Below, piece after piece: positions 55,571 through 64,000 of a stretch of DNA of 64,000 nucleotides. How positions within the stretch are numbered: the stretch's first letter is position 1; each line of letters opens with the position of its first letter. The notes below the pieces were generated by a model. It made no database searches. It was not told where the DNA came from and worked only from the letters and a program-made list of their open reading frames with translations. The stretch is taken from assembly GCA_902627495.1 (NCBI GenBank), contig CACOJS010000005.1:62001-126000 (forward strand), given 5' to 3'. Position numbers and translations under genes: made by a program. The DNA comes from Hydrogenophilales bacterium. Lineage in GTDB: Bacteria > Pseudomonadota > Gammaproteobacteria > Burkholderiales > Eutrophovitaceae.

Positions 55571-56301
55571 GGGGAAAGCCACTCTAACCTACATCCTGTG
55601 CGATCACAAACTAGATACCCTCCTCCCGTATCCCAATCAGGTAGCACATATCTGTTGAATAGTCCTCCATTAATTTTGTGTGTATGGTGGGCTGGTTTAT
55701 GAGTGTGCCCGTGAATAAGTTGACACGAACGATATTTAATAAGGGTTTTTTCAACTTCTTTAACATTGACATCCATTATATCGGCATTTTTTTGCGATTT
55801 ATTATGGTTGCTAACTTGTCTTGCCGAAAGTGCAAAGTCTTCTCTCTCTTTTAATTCCTTTGCTAAAAAATCTCTTTGCCATGATTCATCTCTAACTATA
55901 TTTCTAAACTTTAAGTATTCTATGTCGTCAGTACATAGAGTATCGCCATGCATAAGCAATAAAGATTTCCCATAAATTTGGACCACGGTTTCATCTTTTA
56001 GTATCTGGAAACCAGACTTAACGGCAAATGCTTTGCCTAATAAAAAATCTCTATTTCCGTGTAAAAAAAATATCTGAGTTCCACTTTTGGAAACCTGATT
56101 TAACAATCTGGCTACGGACCATGCCATTTCATTCTCTCTTTGGTCGTCACCTATCCAGTAGTCAAAAAGATCCCCAAGAATATACAGTTGATCAGACTCT
56201 TTGGCTATATTGCTGAGGAAGTATTCAAATTGTATGGTAATCTGAGGGTCGCTGTCGGATAGATGTAGGTCCGATATAAACAATGCCCTTTTTTTTTTCA
56301 C
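55546..56301 (-). CDS. lpxH: UDP-2,3-diacylglucosamine diphosphatase
   Basis: LpxH hydrolyses UDP-2,3-diacylglucosamine to lipid X in lipid A synthesis, at the cytoplasmic face of the inner membrane. The 251-residue calcineurin-like phosphoesterase has FISDLHLSD, LGDLFDYWIGDD, HGNRDFLLG and MHGDTLCTDD plus IHGHTHKPAHH as Mn2+ ligands. It starts at GTG 56301, which overlaps the ppiB stop by four bases (GTGA). Its 3' end overlaps purF. Confidence 0.95.
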   Translation of the reverse strand: MKKKRALFISDLHLSDSDPQITIQFEYFLSNIAKESDQLYILGDLFDYWIGDDQRENEMAWSVARLLNQVSKSGTQIFFLHGNRDFLLGKAFAVKSGFQILKDETVVQIYGKSLLLMHGDTLCTDDIEYLKFRNIVRDESWQRDFLAKELKEREDFALSARQVSNHNKSQKNADIMDVNVKEVEKTLIKYRSCQLIHGHTHKPAHHTHKINGGLFNRYVLPDWDTGGGYLVCDRTGCRLEWLSPYTRFKSN

Positions 56302-56813
56302 TTAGAAGTGGTTCCTTCTCTTAAAATCGATTCAATTATAATTTCTTTGATTGGTACATCAGCGTTAAAGCCTACGGTCTCAGTTGGCTCAAGTTTAATT
56401 TTATCAACAACCTCGATGCCAGCAACAACCTTCCCAAACACACAATACCCAAAGCCTTCTACGTCGCTCGATTTGTAATCAAGAAACTTATTGTCAACCA
56501 CATTTATAAAAAATTGTGCTGAAGCCGAGTGAGGTTCGCTAGTTCGGGCCATTGCTATGGTATAGGCCATATTGCTTAATCCATTATTGGCTTCATTCTC
56601 AATAGGAGCACTCGTTTCTTTCTCTATTAGTCCTTGCTGGTACCCACCACCTTGTATCATAAAGTCATTTATCACTCGATGAAAAATGGTCTGATTATAA
56701 AACCCTGAGTCCACATATTTTAAGAAATTATCGACGGTCTTGGGGGCCTTCTCCGCATTAAGTTCGAGAGTTATATCCCCCTCAGAGGTTTTAATTATTA
56801 CTATTTCAGTCAT
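56298..56813 (-). CDS. ppiB: Cyclophilin-type peptidyl-prolyl isomerase, cytoplasmic
   Basis: The 171-residue protein has no signal peptide and is therefore the cytoplasmic PpiB type. Cyclophilin motifs are IFHRVINDFMIQGGG, MARTSEPHSASAQFFINV and YCVFGKVVAGIEVVDKI. It lies two bases after the signal-peptide-bearing paralogue and overlaps lpxH by four bases. The order ppiA-ppiB-lpxH is shared with many proteobacteria. Confidence 0.94.
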   Translation of the reverse strand: MTEIVIIKTSEGDITLELNAEKAPKTVDNFLKYVDSGFYNQTIFHRVINDFMIQGGGYQQGLIEKETSAPIENEANNGLSNMAYTIAMARTSEPHSASAQFFINVVDNKFLDYKSSDVEGFGYCVFGKVVAGIEVVDKIKLEPTETVGFNADVPIKEIIIESILREGTTSK

Positions 56814-56815
56814 GT

Positions 56816-57382
56816 TTATTCCTCTATTACTGTTATAGACCTGATTATAACCGGTTGTACTGGGAAATCTTTTACAAAAGGACCTTTACCACCAGTTGGG
56901 GTGGAGGCAATTTTTTCTACAACTGACATGCCCTTTATGACCTTTCCAAAAACTGCATATCCCCAGCCCCTCACGCTTTTACTGGTGTGATTGAGGAATC
57001 GATTATCCGCCACATTGATGAAGAACTGTGCCGTTGCTGAGTGTGGGTCACGGGTCCTTGCCATAGCAATTGTACCAACCAAATTTTTTAATCCATTGTC
57101 CGCTTCATTCTTGATTGGTGGATAATTCGACTGTTCCACAAGTTCTGTAGAGTATCCTCCACCCTGGATCATGAATCTAGGTATGACTCTATGAAATATA
57201 GTTTCCGTATATAGCTCATTCTTTACATACCGTAGGAAGTTATTGACAGTATTGGGAGCTTTTTCGATATTCAATTCAATTGTTATGTTACCAAGAGTGG
57301 TATTCATGAGTACTCTGGGATTATTGGCGACCGCATTGGTACTAACAAACATGTAAATTGCTACAAACAAAAAACGATACAT
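56816..57382 (-). CDS. ppiA: Cyclophilin-type peptidyl-prolyl isomerase, periplasmic
   Basis: The 188-residue protein has a signal peptide (RFLFVAIYMFVSTNAVA, cleavage near residue 19) and a cyclophilin domain with IFHRVIPRFMIQGGG, MARTRDPHSATAQFFINV and YAVFGKVIKGMSVVEKI. It probably assists protein folding in the periplasm. AAGGAG lies just before ATG 57382. It is a close paralogue of the next gene, so a local duplication is likely. Confidence 0.94.
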   Translation of the reverse strand: MYRFLFVAIYMFVSTNAVANNPRVLMNTTLGNITIELNIEKAPNTVNNFLRYVKNELYTETIFHRVIPRFMIQGGGYSTELVEQSNYPPIKNEADNGLKNLVGTIAMARTRDPHSATAQFFINVADNRFLNHTSKSVRGWGYAVFGKVIKGMSVVEKIASTPTGGKGPFVKDFPVQPVIIRSITVIEE

Positions 57383-57420
57383 AGTTTCTCCTTTTTATAT
57401 TTTTTTCTTAGCATAATTTT

Positions 57421-58602
57421 TTAGTATTTTCCTTCATATATAATTTTCCATGCACCATCCGCCTTTGACCAATATTGAATTTTCGACATTTTGTCCTCGA
57501 GATTATTACTTTTATAGTGTTGAGTGAAGGTTACGGAAGCCATTTGCTCTTTGCTAGGGTATAAAGCGATTGAGACATCATTTAAATCAACTGTAATCCA
57601 TTTCTTCGCTAAATTGATTTGTCTTTTACGATTAGACCACTGAATATAATTTCTTCTTCCATCGTTATAAGATTGTGAATAATGGCCTAGATATTGATTA
57701 GTATCCAAACTCTCCCAGTCTATCCTCCATTGCTCTAGTTTTTCTAGAATTTCATCTCTTACAGTTCCGTTATTTTTTGCCGTTCGCCATTGGATCGTTC
57801 GTGTGATTATTATTGGTGTGCCACGAGGGTCGACGTATTGGTCTAGATACTGGAAGTCCTCATTACTAAGTACAATACATCCATCGCTTGCTAACGGTGG
57901 CCTACTATAGGTATCCCATGGACTTCCGTGTACCCAGATGCCATATCCGCTAAATCTTTTTAGTTTGTCCCAGTTATTAGGGTAGTTGATTGGGAAGGCT
58001 CCCGCCCCATAGAAATCTGATAGGTCAGTTGAATCAATTTGCTTGGTAATCCTGTAGACTCCAATAGGTGTCTTTTTATCTCCCTCCTTTACTTTCCCTG
58101 TACCTCCCTTGCCAATACTAGCGTAAAAATTATCAATATACTTGAATTCTGTTCCGAGATTTCTGAAGACGTAGAGTGTGGACAGGTTTGCATCTAAGAT
58201 AAGAATATAAGGGGATTTTTCAGAAAATTTTAAAAGAGAACTGGGAAATAAAGTATTGAACTGGTCAATGTCTTGCCTTTTTACTCTGGCGATCGCTTCT
58301 GAAATAAGTTCGTCAGCTTGGGTGTCTGTTATGTAATCGTTACCGGGATTCGTGAGGGCTTCGAATCGAGCGGATAACAAATCCCCCTTAATTAGATGAC
58401 CCAAATTAAAGTTAGGGAATTTCTGGGTCAGTTCTTCAACTTTTGAAAGAGCCGAATCTCCATCAGCATTGTAAATATCTTGCAATATGTTTATTAGCCT
58501 TGATTCAATCGTCTGCCCCGTTCTATCAGCTGTTGCTTGAAATGAAAGCATTCCCGATAAAAAAATAATTAAAAAAATTAGTTTTTGTGCTTTTCGATAC
58601 AT
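57421..58602 (-). CDS. L,D-transpeptidase (YkuD) with C-terminal NTF2-like domain
   Basis: This exported enzyme cross-links peptidoglycan stems or attaches lipoproteins. The 393-residue protein has a signal peptide (about 1-26), a helical N-terminal region, and a YkuD catalytic domain at about 132-268 with His225 and Cys242 in IWVHGSPWD and LASDGCIVLS. A C-terminal alpha/beta domain occupies about 285-393. That last domain resembles the C-terminus of the upstream TPR protein. No Shine-Dalgarno is evident, so translation may be coupled. Confidence 0.9.
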   Translation of the reverse strand: MYRKAQKLIFLIIFLSGMLSFQATADRTGQTIESRLINILQDIYNADGDSALSKVEELTQKFPNFNLGHLIKGDLLSARFEALTNPGNDYITDTQADELISEAIARVKRQDIDQFNTLFPSSLLKFSEKSPYILILDANLSTLYVFRNLGTEFKYIDNFYASIGKGGTGKVKEGDKKTPIGVYRITKQIDSTDLSDFYGAGAFPINYPNNWDKLKRFSGYGIWVHGSPWDTYSRPPLASDGCIVLSNEDFQYLDQYVDPRGTPIIITRTIQWRTAKNNGTVRDEILEKLEQWRIDWESLDTNQYLGHYSQSYNDGRRNYIQWSNRKRQINLAKKWITVDLNDVSIALYPSKEQMASVTFTQHYKSNNLEDKMSKIQYWSKADGAWKIIYEGKY

Positions 58603-58635
58603 TGCTTTAATTAAAGATTTGCTTCCCTCACAGGG

Positions 58636-59586
58636 CTAGAGTGTTTTTGAAAACACTTCTTTAAGGATTAGCCAGCGCTTTTGCTCTCTTATCATTGTCA
58701 AAGTCTTTGTCCCCTTTGATTCAATGAAATTTGATTTATAATCTTGTTTGAATCGTACCACAATCTTGCTTTGCGATTTTGACAATATTTTTAGGTCGGT
58801 AATAAGTATGGAGATCATTTTCGGGCTAGTGATTCTTGATTTTCTGATCTCGGCCCATTTATTCCAAGATGTTTTTGTAGGTCTAAACCTTGGTGAATAA
58901 AAGGACAAATAATCCTCGACATTTTTGTTTTCCCAAGCGGAGGCCCAACTGATAACCGTTGAAAAAATTGCGGTATCGCTGTTACTTGTTTCCTTTTCTG
59001 AGGTCAATGTTATATCTTCAGTAGATTCCAATTTTTTATCTTTGGTAATTAAGTCGGTTGCTTGACTTGTTATCAGGTTATTTCCTGTTATATCAAAAAG
59101 GAGAGCGAGCTGAATTTTTTGGGTATCTGCTGAACGTTTTTTTTGAATTGCTCTCCTGTAGGCTTCTCCGGCTTTTTGTGCATATAGTTTGCCTAGATTT
59201 TCATATGCAGTCTTATAGCTAGGGTTGGTATTTAAGGCATTTTTTAAAGACACCTCCGCCTTCATGGGCTCATTGGTTAGGGTGTATATAACTGCCAAAT
59301 TGTTATGGATTTCAGGGTTATTCGGATACATAACAGCTAGATTTTGAAAAATTTTACTAGCTTCTTTGATATCTCCTAATTGAATTTGGAGCAAGCCTTT
59401 CAAGAACATTTTATTAAGTCTATTTTCAGTATCTGAGTTAGAAAGGTTAAGTTGCTGAAGGGCCTTTGAATATTTTTTTTCATTAAATAAGGCTTTTGCT
59501 TTTTCATAGGCCTCATCAGCAGAAGCTAGATTAAAGCAGAAACCTAGTAAAAAAATAATGGCAAGAAGATAAAGTTTTTTTTGCAT
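58636..59586 (-). CDS. Exported TPR protein with C-terminal NTF2-like domain
   Basis: The 316-residue protein has a signal peptide (about 1-23, cleavage LASA/DEAYEK) and about three TPR-type helical repeats between 24 and 140 (AYEKAKALFNEKKYSKALQQL; IHNNLAVIYTLTNEPMKAE; AYENLGKLYAQKAGEAYRRA). A Thr/Ser/Lys-rich linker follows, then a C-terminal domain at about 208-316 homologous to the end of the adjacent L,D-transpeptidase. It likely works in envelope or peptidoglycan metabolism as a partner of that enzyme. It is the first gene of the minus-strand unit ending in lpxH. Confidence 0.85.
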   Translation of the reverse strand: MQKKLYLLAIIFLLGFCFNLASADEAYEKAKALFNEKKYSKALQQLNLSNSDTENRLNKMFLKGLLQIQLGDIKEASKIFQNLAVMYPNNPEIHNNLAVIYTLTNEPMKAEVSLKNALNTNPSYKTAYENLGKLYAQKAGEAYRRAIQKKRSADTQKIQLALLFDITGNNLITSQATDLITKDKKLESTEDITLTSEKETSNSDTAIFSTVISWASAWENKNVEDYLSFYSPRFRPTKTSWNKWAEIRKSRITSPKMISILITDLKILSKSQSKIVVRFKQDYKSNFIESKGTKTLTMIREQKRWLILKEVFSKTL

Positions 59587-59749
59587 CTGTTATAATAATC
59601 CCCACGCAATTGCAACAAAGAACTAGATGTTTGGTGTAGTTTAACAATAACCATGCCAATCTCATAGGCTTTCTATTATGTTTTGATTACTGTCACTTTT
59701 AAATTCTAAAAAACCATTATTTCATTGAGTTTGGATATGGAATGCTCCA
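59587..59749. promoter_or_regulatory. Divergent TPR-protein/cysS intergenic region
   Basis: This 163-base gap must serve both directions. On the minus strand TTGTTG and TATAAC, 18 bases apart, lie so close to the TPR ATG (three bases) that the mRNA would be nearly leaderless. On the plus strand no convincing promoter for cysS is seen. Confidence 0.35.
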
Positions 59750-61120
59750 ATGTTGAAAATATACAATTCACTAACCAGAAAAAAAGAAATCTTCGTTTCC
59801 ATTGAAGAAAGAAAGGTCAAAATGTATGTTTGTGGTATGACCGTATATGACTACTGTCACTTGGGTCATGGGCGAGTAATGGTTGTTTTTGATATGATAA
59901 GAAGGTGGCTAGAAGTTTTAGGATATACAGTTACCTATGTTCAAAATGTGACGGATATAGACGATAAAATTATCAAACGTGCCAAGGACGATGGTCTAAC
60001 CTGTGCAGAGTTGGCTGAAAAATTTATTAAGGAAATGAGATTAGACATAACTCGTCTTGGAGTTCGGCCACCGGATCACGAGCCAAGAGCTACCGATTGT
60101 GTGGAGGACATGCTCAGATTGATAAAGATCCTAGTTGAAAAAGATATAGCTTACCCCTCATCCGATGGGGATGTATATTTTTCAGTTAGTAAGTTTAAAA
60201 GGTATGGAGAGTTATCCGGTAAAACTTTAAGTGAGTTATGGGCCGGTCAACGAGTAGCAGTTAATGATAAAAAACACGATCCTTTAGATTTTGTGCTTTG
60301 GAAGAAATCTAAACTCGGGGAGCCAACTTGGGAATCACCATGGGGCCCTGGTAGACCCGGTTGGCACATCGAGTGTTCAGCAATGAGCAAGAAGTACCTG
60401 GGTGAGCATTTTGATATTCACGGGGGTGGGGAAGATTTGCAGTTCCCCCATCATGAAAATGAAGTAGCTCAGTCTGAATCAGCAAATAATTCGAAATTTG
60501 TTAATTATTGGATACACAATGGTTTTGTTAGAGTTGGCGATGAAAAAATGTCAAAATCATTAAATAATTTTTTTACAATAAGAGAGCTGATGAAAACCTA
60601 TGACCCCGAGGTGTTGAGGTTTTTTATCCTTAGGGCACATTATAGGAGCCCTCTTAACTATTCAGAGGGTCATATCGAAGATGCACGGCAATCGCTCGGT
60701 AGGTTGTATTCAGCTGTTAAATTATCGTCCCTTAGATCGACAGAAGTGGATTGGAATTGCCCTTACGCTAAAAGATTTAGATCGGCTATGAGCGATGATT
60801 TCAACACGCCAGACGCAATTGCCAGTTTATTTGCGTTAACCGCCGAGGTTAATAAAAGCAAATCAAAAAGCATGGCAGATCAGTTAAAGGCACTCGCAAT
60901 CACGCTTGGATTGCTAACAAGATCATCACAAGACTTTTTTCAATCGACTGAAATGTCACGAGAGATTTCAGCTGATATTATTAATACAAAAATTACTGAA
61001 AGAAACAATGCTAGGAAAGCTAAAGATTTCAAAAGAGCAGATAAAATACGTGATGATTTGTGGGAAAAAGGGGTAGAGCTCGAGGATGCTGCGGAAGAGA
61101 CCAAATGGAGATATCTTTGA
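59750..61120 (+). CDS. cysS: Cysteinyl-tRNA synthetase
   Basis: This class I synthetase charges tRNA-Cys. The 456-residue protein has a zinc-binding Cys in [18 protein letters not shown], which also holds the HIGH motif. The second zinc region is [10 protein letters not shown] with [20 protein letters not shown], and KMSKSLNN is the KMSKS loop. The C-terminal DALR and anticodon domains end [21 protein letters not shown] 59750 has only a weak Shine-Dalgarno. Its end overlaps the next gene by 16 bases. Confidence 0.98.
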   Translation: MLKIYNSLTRKKEIFVSIEERKVKMYVCGMTVYDYCHLGHGRVMVVFDMIRRWLEVLGYTVTYVQNVTDIDDKIIKRAKDDGLTCAELAEKFIKEMRLDITRLGVRPPDHEPRATDCVEDMLRLIKILVEKDIAYPSSDGDVYFSVSKFKRYGELSGKTLSELWAGQRVAVNDKKHDPLDFVLWKKSKLGEPTWESPWGPGRPGWHIECSAMSKKYLGEHFDIHGGGEDLQFPHHENEVAQSESANNSKFVNYWIHNGFVRVGDEKMSKSLNNFFTIRELMKTYDPEVLRFFILRAHYRSPLNYSEGHIEDARQSLGRLYSAVKLSSLRSTEVDWNCPYAKRFRSAMSDDFNTPDAIASLFALTAEVNKSKSKSMADQLKALAITLGLLTRSSQDFFQSTEMSREISADIINTKITERNNARKAKDFKRADKIRDDLWEKGVELEDAAEETKWRYL

Positions 61121-62211
61121 TTCTTAAATTGAGTCAGCTATATTTTACTTTTAGTTTTTTGCAAGTCACTCGATGTGTATTTTTTGTTTTTGCCTTTGGG
61201 TTGGTAGGTTGTTTAAAAGCTATGGAAAACCGTCCTTATCACCATTTGCCAGATGGTGGCTTTAGAAATCCGGAAGGCTCGCCAGAACGATCTGCGAGTA
61301 CAAAATGGTCTTATTGGGTCTTTAATCGAGAAAAGAAAAAACTTGATATGAAGATTGGGGAGGGTCACGCCGTTGAGGTGCAAAAGGTATTAGAACGCTT
61401 GGGCCAGTCGCAGGGTGAGGACTATGTATTATGGATCGGTCATGCAACGTTTTTGATGAAATTGGGAGATACTACTCTAATTACTGATCCTTTTTTCTCG
61501 CAAAATGCGGGCCCATTTTTATTTGGGCCTAAGAGGTATGTGCAGCCGGCTATCCCTTTGAACAAGCTCCCCAAAGTAGATCTAGTTCTGCTAACACATA
61601 ATCATTATGATCATTTGGATTTACCATCGCTCACCAAATTTCCAAGTAAGGAGTCAAAGGTGTTGGTTCCATTAGGCCTGTCAAGGTATTTTGTAAAGAG
61701 AGATTTCAAGGATGTCTCCGAATTAGACTGGTACGAAAATGTTCAGATAGATAAAGATTTAAAAATAACCTTTTTGCCCGCTGTCCACTGGTCAAAGAGA
61801 ACGCTTATAGATACCAATAAAACCCTTTGGGGAAGTTTTCTTATACAACATAAAGGTAAAAAGATATTCTTTTCTTGTGATACCGGTTACGGACCCATTT
61901 ACAAAAAATTGGGGGATTCATACGGACCCATAGACTTGACCTTCATTAATATAGGTGCCTACGATTTCAGACCCATGTTTGATCATTCGGTCTATCATAC
62001 CACGCCAGAAGAGGCACTTATGGTTGCTAGAGACCTCAATAGCTCAAAGGTGATCGGTATGCATTGGGGTACGGTAGTTCTTTCTCTTGAGCCGATAATG
62101 GAACCTCCAATTAGATTTAAAAAATTTGCCGGAAATTATAATTTCCAGACAGAAGACGCAATCGTAATGCCAATTGGTGGGCTCGAATTATTCTCCCAGT
62201 TGTTGAGATGA
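61105..62211 (+). CDS. Metallo-beta-lactamase-fold lipoprotein (NAPE-PLD/UlaG-like)
   Basis: The 368-residue protein has a signal ending LVGC, a probable lipobox. Its metallo-beta-lactamase domain has the HxHxDH motif in [10 protein letters not shown], then [15 protein letters not shown] and [10 protein letters not shown]. The combination with N-terminal [28 protein letters not shown] and GPKRYVQP resembles the NAPE-hydrolysing phospholipase D-like group, so a phospholipid or N-acylethanolamine substrate is possible but unproven. ATG 61105 (GGAAGAGA upstream) overlaps cysS by 16 bases in another frame. Confidence 0.85.
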   Translation: MEISLILKLSQLYFTFSFLQVTRCVFFVFAFGLVGCLKAMENRPYHHLPDGGFRNPEGSPERSASTKWSYWVFNREKKKLDMKIGEGHAVEVQKVLERLGQSQGEDYVLWIGHATFLMKLGDTTLITDPFFSQNAGPFLFGPKRYVQPAIPLNKLPKVDLVLLTHNHYDHLDLPSLTKFPSKESKVLVPLGLSRYFVKRDFKDVSELDWYENVQIDKDLKITFLPAVHWSKRTLIDTNKTLWGSFLIQHKGKKIFFSCDTGYGPIYKKLGDSYGPIDLTFINIGAYDFRPMFDHSVYHTTPEEALMVARDLNSSKVIGMHWGTVVLSLEPIMEPPIRFKKFAGNYNFQTEDAIVMPIGGLELFSQLLR

Positions 62212-62317
62212 TTTGAATAAGGGTGGTGTTGTAGTGTTAGTTTAGTCTATATTATATTGAGTCAAGGTTTAGGCTCCGACTGGATTAAAGGTAAGGTTAG
62301 ATGCATAATCAAGTGAG

Positions 62318-63100
62318 ATGAGTAATAAACAAGATATTTTCAAGAAAAAGAAAGATTGGGAAATACGCCATTTCTCCATTGAGCGTGTGTTTGGTCCACC
62401 AATGGCTATAATTAAGATGCCAGAGGAAATCACGAAAGGTCTAACCTTACTTACAGACAAGGTTTTGGAAAAAGAAGATTATCAAACTCATGGGAACCAG
62501 TTGGCGGGTCAAATTTATCATGAGCCTTCACTGACGGTGGATATGTTAGATGCTGTGGGTGCAGCCCACTTCTTTTATAGCTGTGCGATCGAGTTTACAG
62601 TAAGAGTTCTAGAACCAAGATTTCGAGATTTAGAAAAGAATTATAATTTAGATATGTTCTTCACAAGTGTTTGGGCTGTTTCTCAGTTCGAGGGCGAATA
62701 CAATCCAGCACATATTCATACCGATTGTGATATTTCAGCTGTTTGCTATCTTAAAATCCCTAAATATCGGGCACGTTGGGGCAGTGACAGGACGTTTAAA
62801 GAAAATGAAGGAGATGGGCAAATAGAATTTATAGCCAAGTCATGCTCTGAGGGGTTAGAAAATGGAACTTTCAGGCATGCCCCTCAAGTTGGTGACTTTT
62901 TTCTTTTCCCGTCTAATTTGTTACATACAGTTTATCCTTTTCTTGGGGATGGTGAGAGGAGGTCAATAGCTTTCAATATGGCATACCAATTACGAAATAA
63001 AATCGACGGACGTATAAAATCCGGTAGGCCAGATGGCTTAGTTTTTAATTCGTTGACGAGAGCAGCTGAGACCTACGTGCCTAATATCAGTAAGAAGTGA
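62318..63100 (+). CDS. Putative 2OG-Fe(II) oxygenase
   Basis: The 260-residue protein has a likely Fe(II) facial triad: His134 and Asp136 in PAHIHTDCDISAVCYLK, and His203 in GDFFLFPSNLLHTVYPF. Arg215 in GERRSIAFNM would be the 2-oxoglutarate carboxylate ligand. This layout matches 2OG-FeII_Oxy_5-type proteins (PF13759), mostly uncharacterised. The N-terminal 120 residues are less recognisable. It stands alone, 106 bases after the MBL gene and convergent with dnaJ. The substrate, small molecule or protein, is unknown. Confidence 0.7.
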   Translation: MSNKQDIFKKKKDWEIRHFSIERVFGPPMAIIKMPEEITKGLTLLTDKVLEKEDYQTHGNQLAGQIYHEPSLTVDMLDAVGAAHFFYSCAIEFTVRVLEPRFRDLEKNYNLDMFFTSVWAVSQFEGEYNPAHIHTDCDISAVCYLKIPKYRARWGSDRTFKENEGDGQIEFIAKSCSEGLENGTFRHAPQVGDFFLFPSNLLHTVYPFLGDGERRSIAFNMAYQLRNKIDGRIKSGRPDGLVFNSLTRAAETYVPNISKK

Positions 63101-63130
63101 GAGTAATCAATCTTCGTGGTTTTTTGTAAT

Positions 63131-64000
63131 TTAGTTATCAAAGAAGTCTTTTACTTTCTCCATCCAAGATTTTGCACGAGGATTATGGCGTTTGGTATCA
63201 GACAAGTTGATTTTTTCTAGCTCTGCAAATATCTCTTTTTGGCGTTGAGTGAGGTTAACAGGCGTTTCAACCACGACATGCACCATGAGGTCTCCAACTC
63301 CCGAAGACCGAACCTCTTTGATGCCTTTTCCTCTAAGTCTAAATACTTTTCCTGTCTGTGTTTCTGCTGGAATTCTGATTTTGGCAGAGGCATGTAATGT
63401 GGGAATCTCTACAGCTCCACCAATCGCTGCATTTGTAAAACTTATGGGCATTTCACAATGTAAATCTTTTCCATCGCGTGTAAAAACGTCGTGCGGTCTC
63501 ATATGTATTTCTACATACAAATCGCCGGCTGGGCCACCGTTACCACCAGCTTCCCCTTTGCCAGACAAGCGTATTCGATCCCCATTATCAACACCTGGTG
63601 GAATTTTAACTGACAAGGTCTCCTGTTTTTTTACCCGACCCTCTCCCCCGCATTTATTACACGGATCCTTAACCACTTTTCCTTGTCCTCCGCAGGTGGG
63701 ACAAGTTTGTGCCACAGAGAAAAAACCCTGTGTCATTCGGACTTGTCCTTGCCCTTTACAGGTATTGCAGACAGATGGAGTGCTCCCCTTCTTGGCACCA
63801 CTACCTCCGCAACCGTCACATGTATTAAGGCTAGGTATACGGACGCGGGTTTCCTTTCCACGGGCTGCATCTTCAAGGGTAATTTCTAGACTGTAGCGTA
63901 GGTCAGCACCTCGGTATACACCGTTACTAGATCTAGAACCTGTGGTCTGACCCCCAAAAATATCTCCAAAAATATCCCCAAAAGCGTCAGCAAAGCCGCC
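63131..64000 (-). CDS. dnaJ: Chaperone DnaJ, 5' part missing at the window edge
   Basis: The frame is open to the last base, so the J domain and start lie beyond the window. What is present starts in the Gly/Phe region ([17 protein letters not shown]). It continues through the four zinc motifs [24 protein letters not shown] and CNKCGGEG, then the C-terminal substrate-binding domains and dimerisation tail. DnaJ stimulates DnaK ATPase and delivers clients. An internal ATG at 63736 between zinc motifs is not the start. dnaK would be expected just beyond 64000. Confidence 0.97.
   Translation of the reverse strand, partial: GGFADAFGDIFGDIFGGQTTGSRSSNGVYRGADLRYSLEITLEDAARGKETRVRIPSLNTCDGCGGSGAKKGSTPSVCNTCKGQGQVRMTQGFFSVAQTCPTCGGQGKVVKDPCNKCGGEGRVKKQETLSVKIPPGVDNGDRIRLSGKGEAGGNGGPAGDLYVEIHMRPHDVFTRDGKDLHCEMPISFTNAAIGGAVEIPTLHASAKIRIPAETQTGKVFRLRGKGIKEVRSSGVGDLMVHVVVETPVNLTQRQKEIFAELEKINLSDTKRHNPRAKSWMEKVKDFFDN

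Noticed and set aside
63249-63896. A 215-codon plus-strand open frame opposite dnaJ
   Set aside because: The minus strand encodes the DnaJ zinc motifs in frame; the plus frame is Pro/Cys-rich antisense noise.

Overview
The window is 64 kb of AT-rich bacterial chromosome (roughly 40% GC by eye). It is densely packed: no gap between genes exceeds about 250 bases. I see no rRNA, tRNA, CRISPR array, insertion sequence, integrase or phage gene. Family content and gene order point to a Gram-negative proteobacterium: lipid A (lpxH), an RND efflux pair, FimV, DedD/SPOR and CvpA are all present. The orders ilvI-ilvH-ilvC-psd-pssA-leuA and leuC-leuD-leuB-asd-fimV-truA-trpF-trpB-trpA-accD-folC-SPOR-cvpA-purF are typical of Betaproteobacteria and deep-branching Gammaproteobacteria. 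With the low GC this suggests an uncultivated, possibly marine, gammaproteobacterium in the broad sense. That placement is inference.

Layout. (1) 0-7.5 kb, plus strand: an inositol-monophosphatase-family enzyme, the branched-chain amino acid genes ilvIHC, phosphatidylethanolamine synthesis (psd, pssA), a structured leader, and leuA. (2) 7.7-12 kb: a lipoprotein membrane-fusion protein and an RND pump. (3) 12-28.3 kb, accessory: a minus-strand trio (PanE-like 2-ketoacid reductase, mandelate-racemase-like enzyme, FAD-linked D-2-hydroxyacid dehydrogenase) diverges from a plus-strand run (aminotransferase, fluoroacetate-dehalogenase-like hydrolase, Sel1-repeat protein, epoxide hydrolase, orphan LivK-like lipoprotein, predicted aminopeptidase, CoA-binding protein, O-acetylhomoserine sulfhydrylase, MFS transporter). 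Then come minus-strand genes for a dicarboxylate/amino-acid symporter, an alpha/beta hydrolase and a 2-hydroxychromene-2-carboxylate-isomerase-like protein. (4) 28.3-39.5 kb, core: dnaE, metG, mrp/apbC, dcd, an ornithine-decarboxylase-like gene, folA, thyA, aroC. (5) 39.6-55.6 kb, plus strand: MFS transporter, leuCDB, asd, fimV, truA, trpFBA, accD, folC, SPOR protein, cvpA, purF. (6) 55.5-59.6 kb, minus strand: a TPR protein, L,D-transpeptidase, two cyclophilins and lpxH. (7) 59.7-64 kb: cysS, a metallo-beta-lactamase-fold lipoprotein, a 2OG-Fe(II)-oxygenase-like protein, and dnaJ cut by the window edge.

How the genes fit together. The two leucine clusters (leuA at 6 kb, leuCDB at 41-44 kb) complete the leucine branch from ilvIHC products. 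asd, trpFBA, aroC, folA, thyA, dcd and purF cover the aspartate, aromatic, folate and nucleotide pathways. The accessory block looks like hydroxy-acid, keto-acid and organohalide catabolism. The dehalogenase would make a 2-hydroxyacid, and the racemase-like, FAD-dehydrogenase, ketoreductase and aminotransferase genes could interconvert hydroxy, keto and amino acids.

I found no wholly new multigene system. The most notable observations are: a mandelate racemase homologue whose catalytic Lys166 equivalent is Arg; a dehalogenase retaining every catalytic and fluoride-pocket residue of fluoroacetate dehalogenases; fimV apparently starting at CTG; a structured leader with a short Phe-rich reading frame before leuA; and a C-terminal domain shared by the adjacent L,D-transpeptidase and TPR protein.
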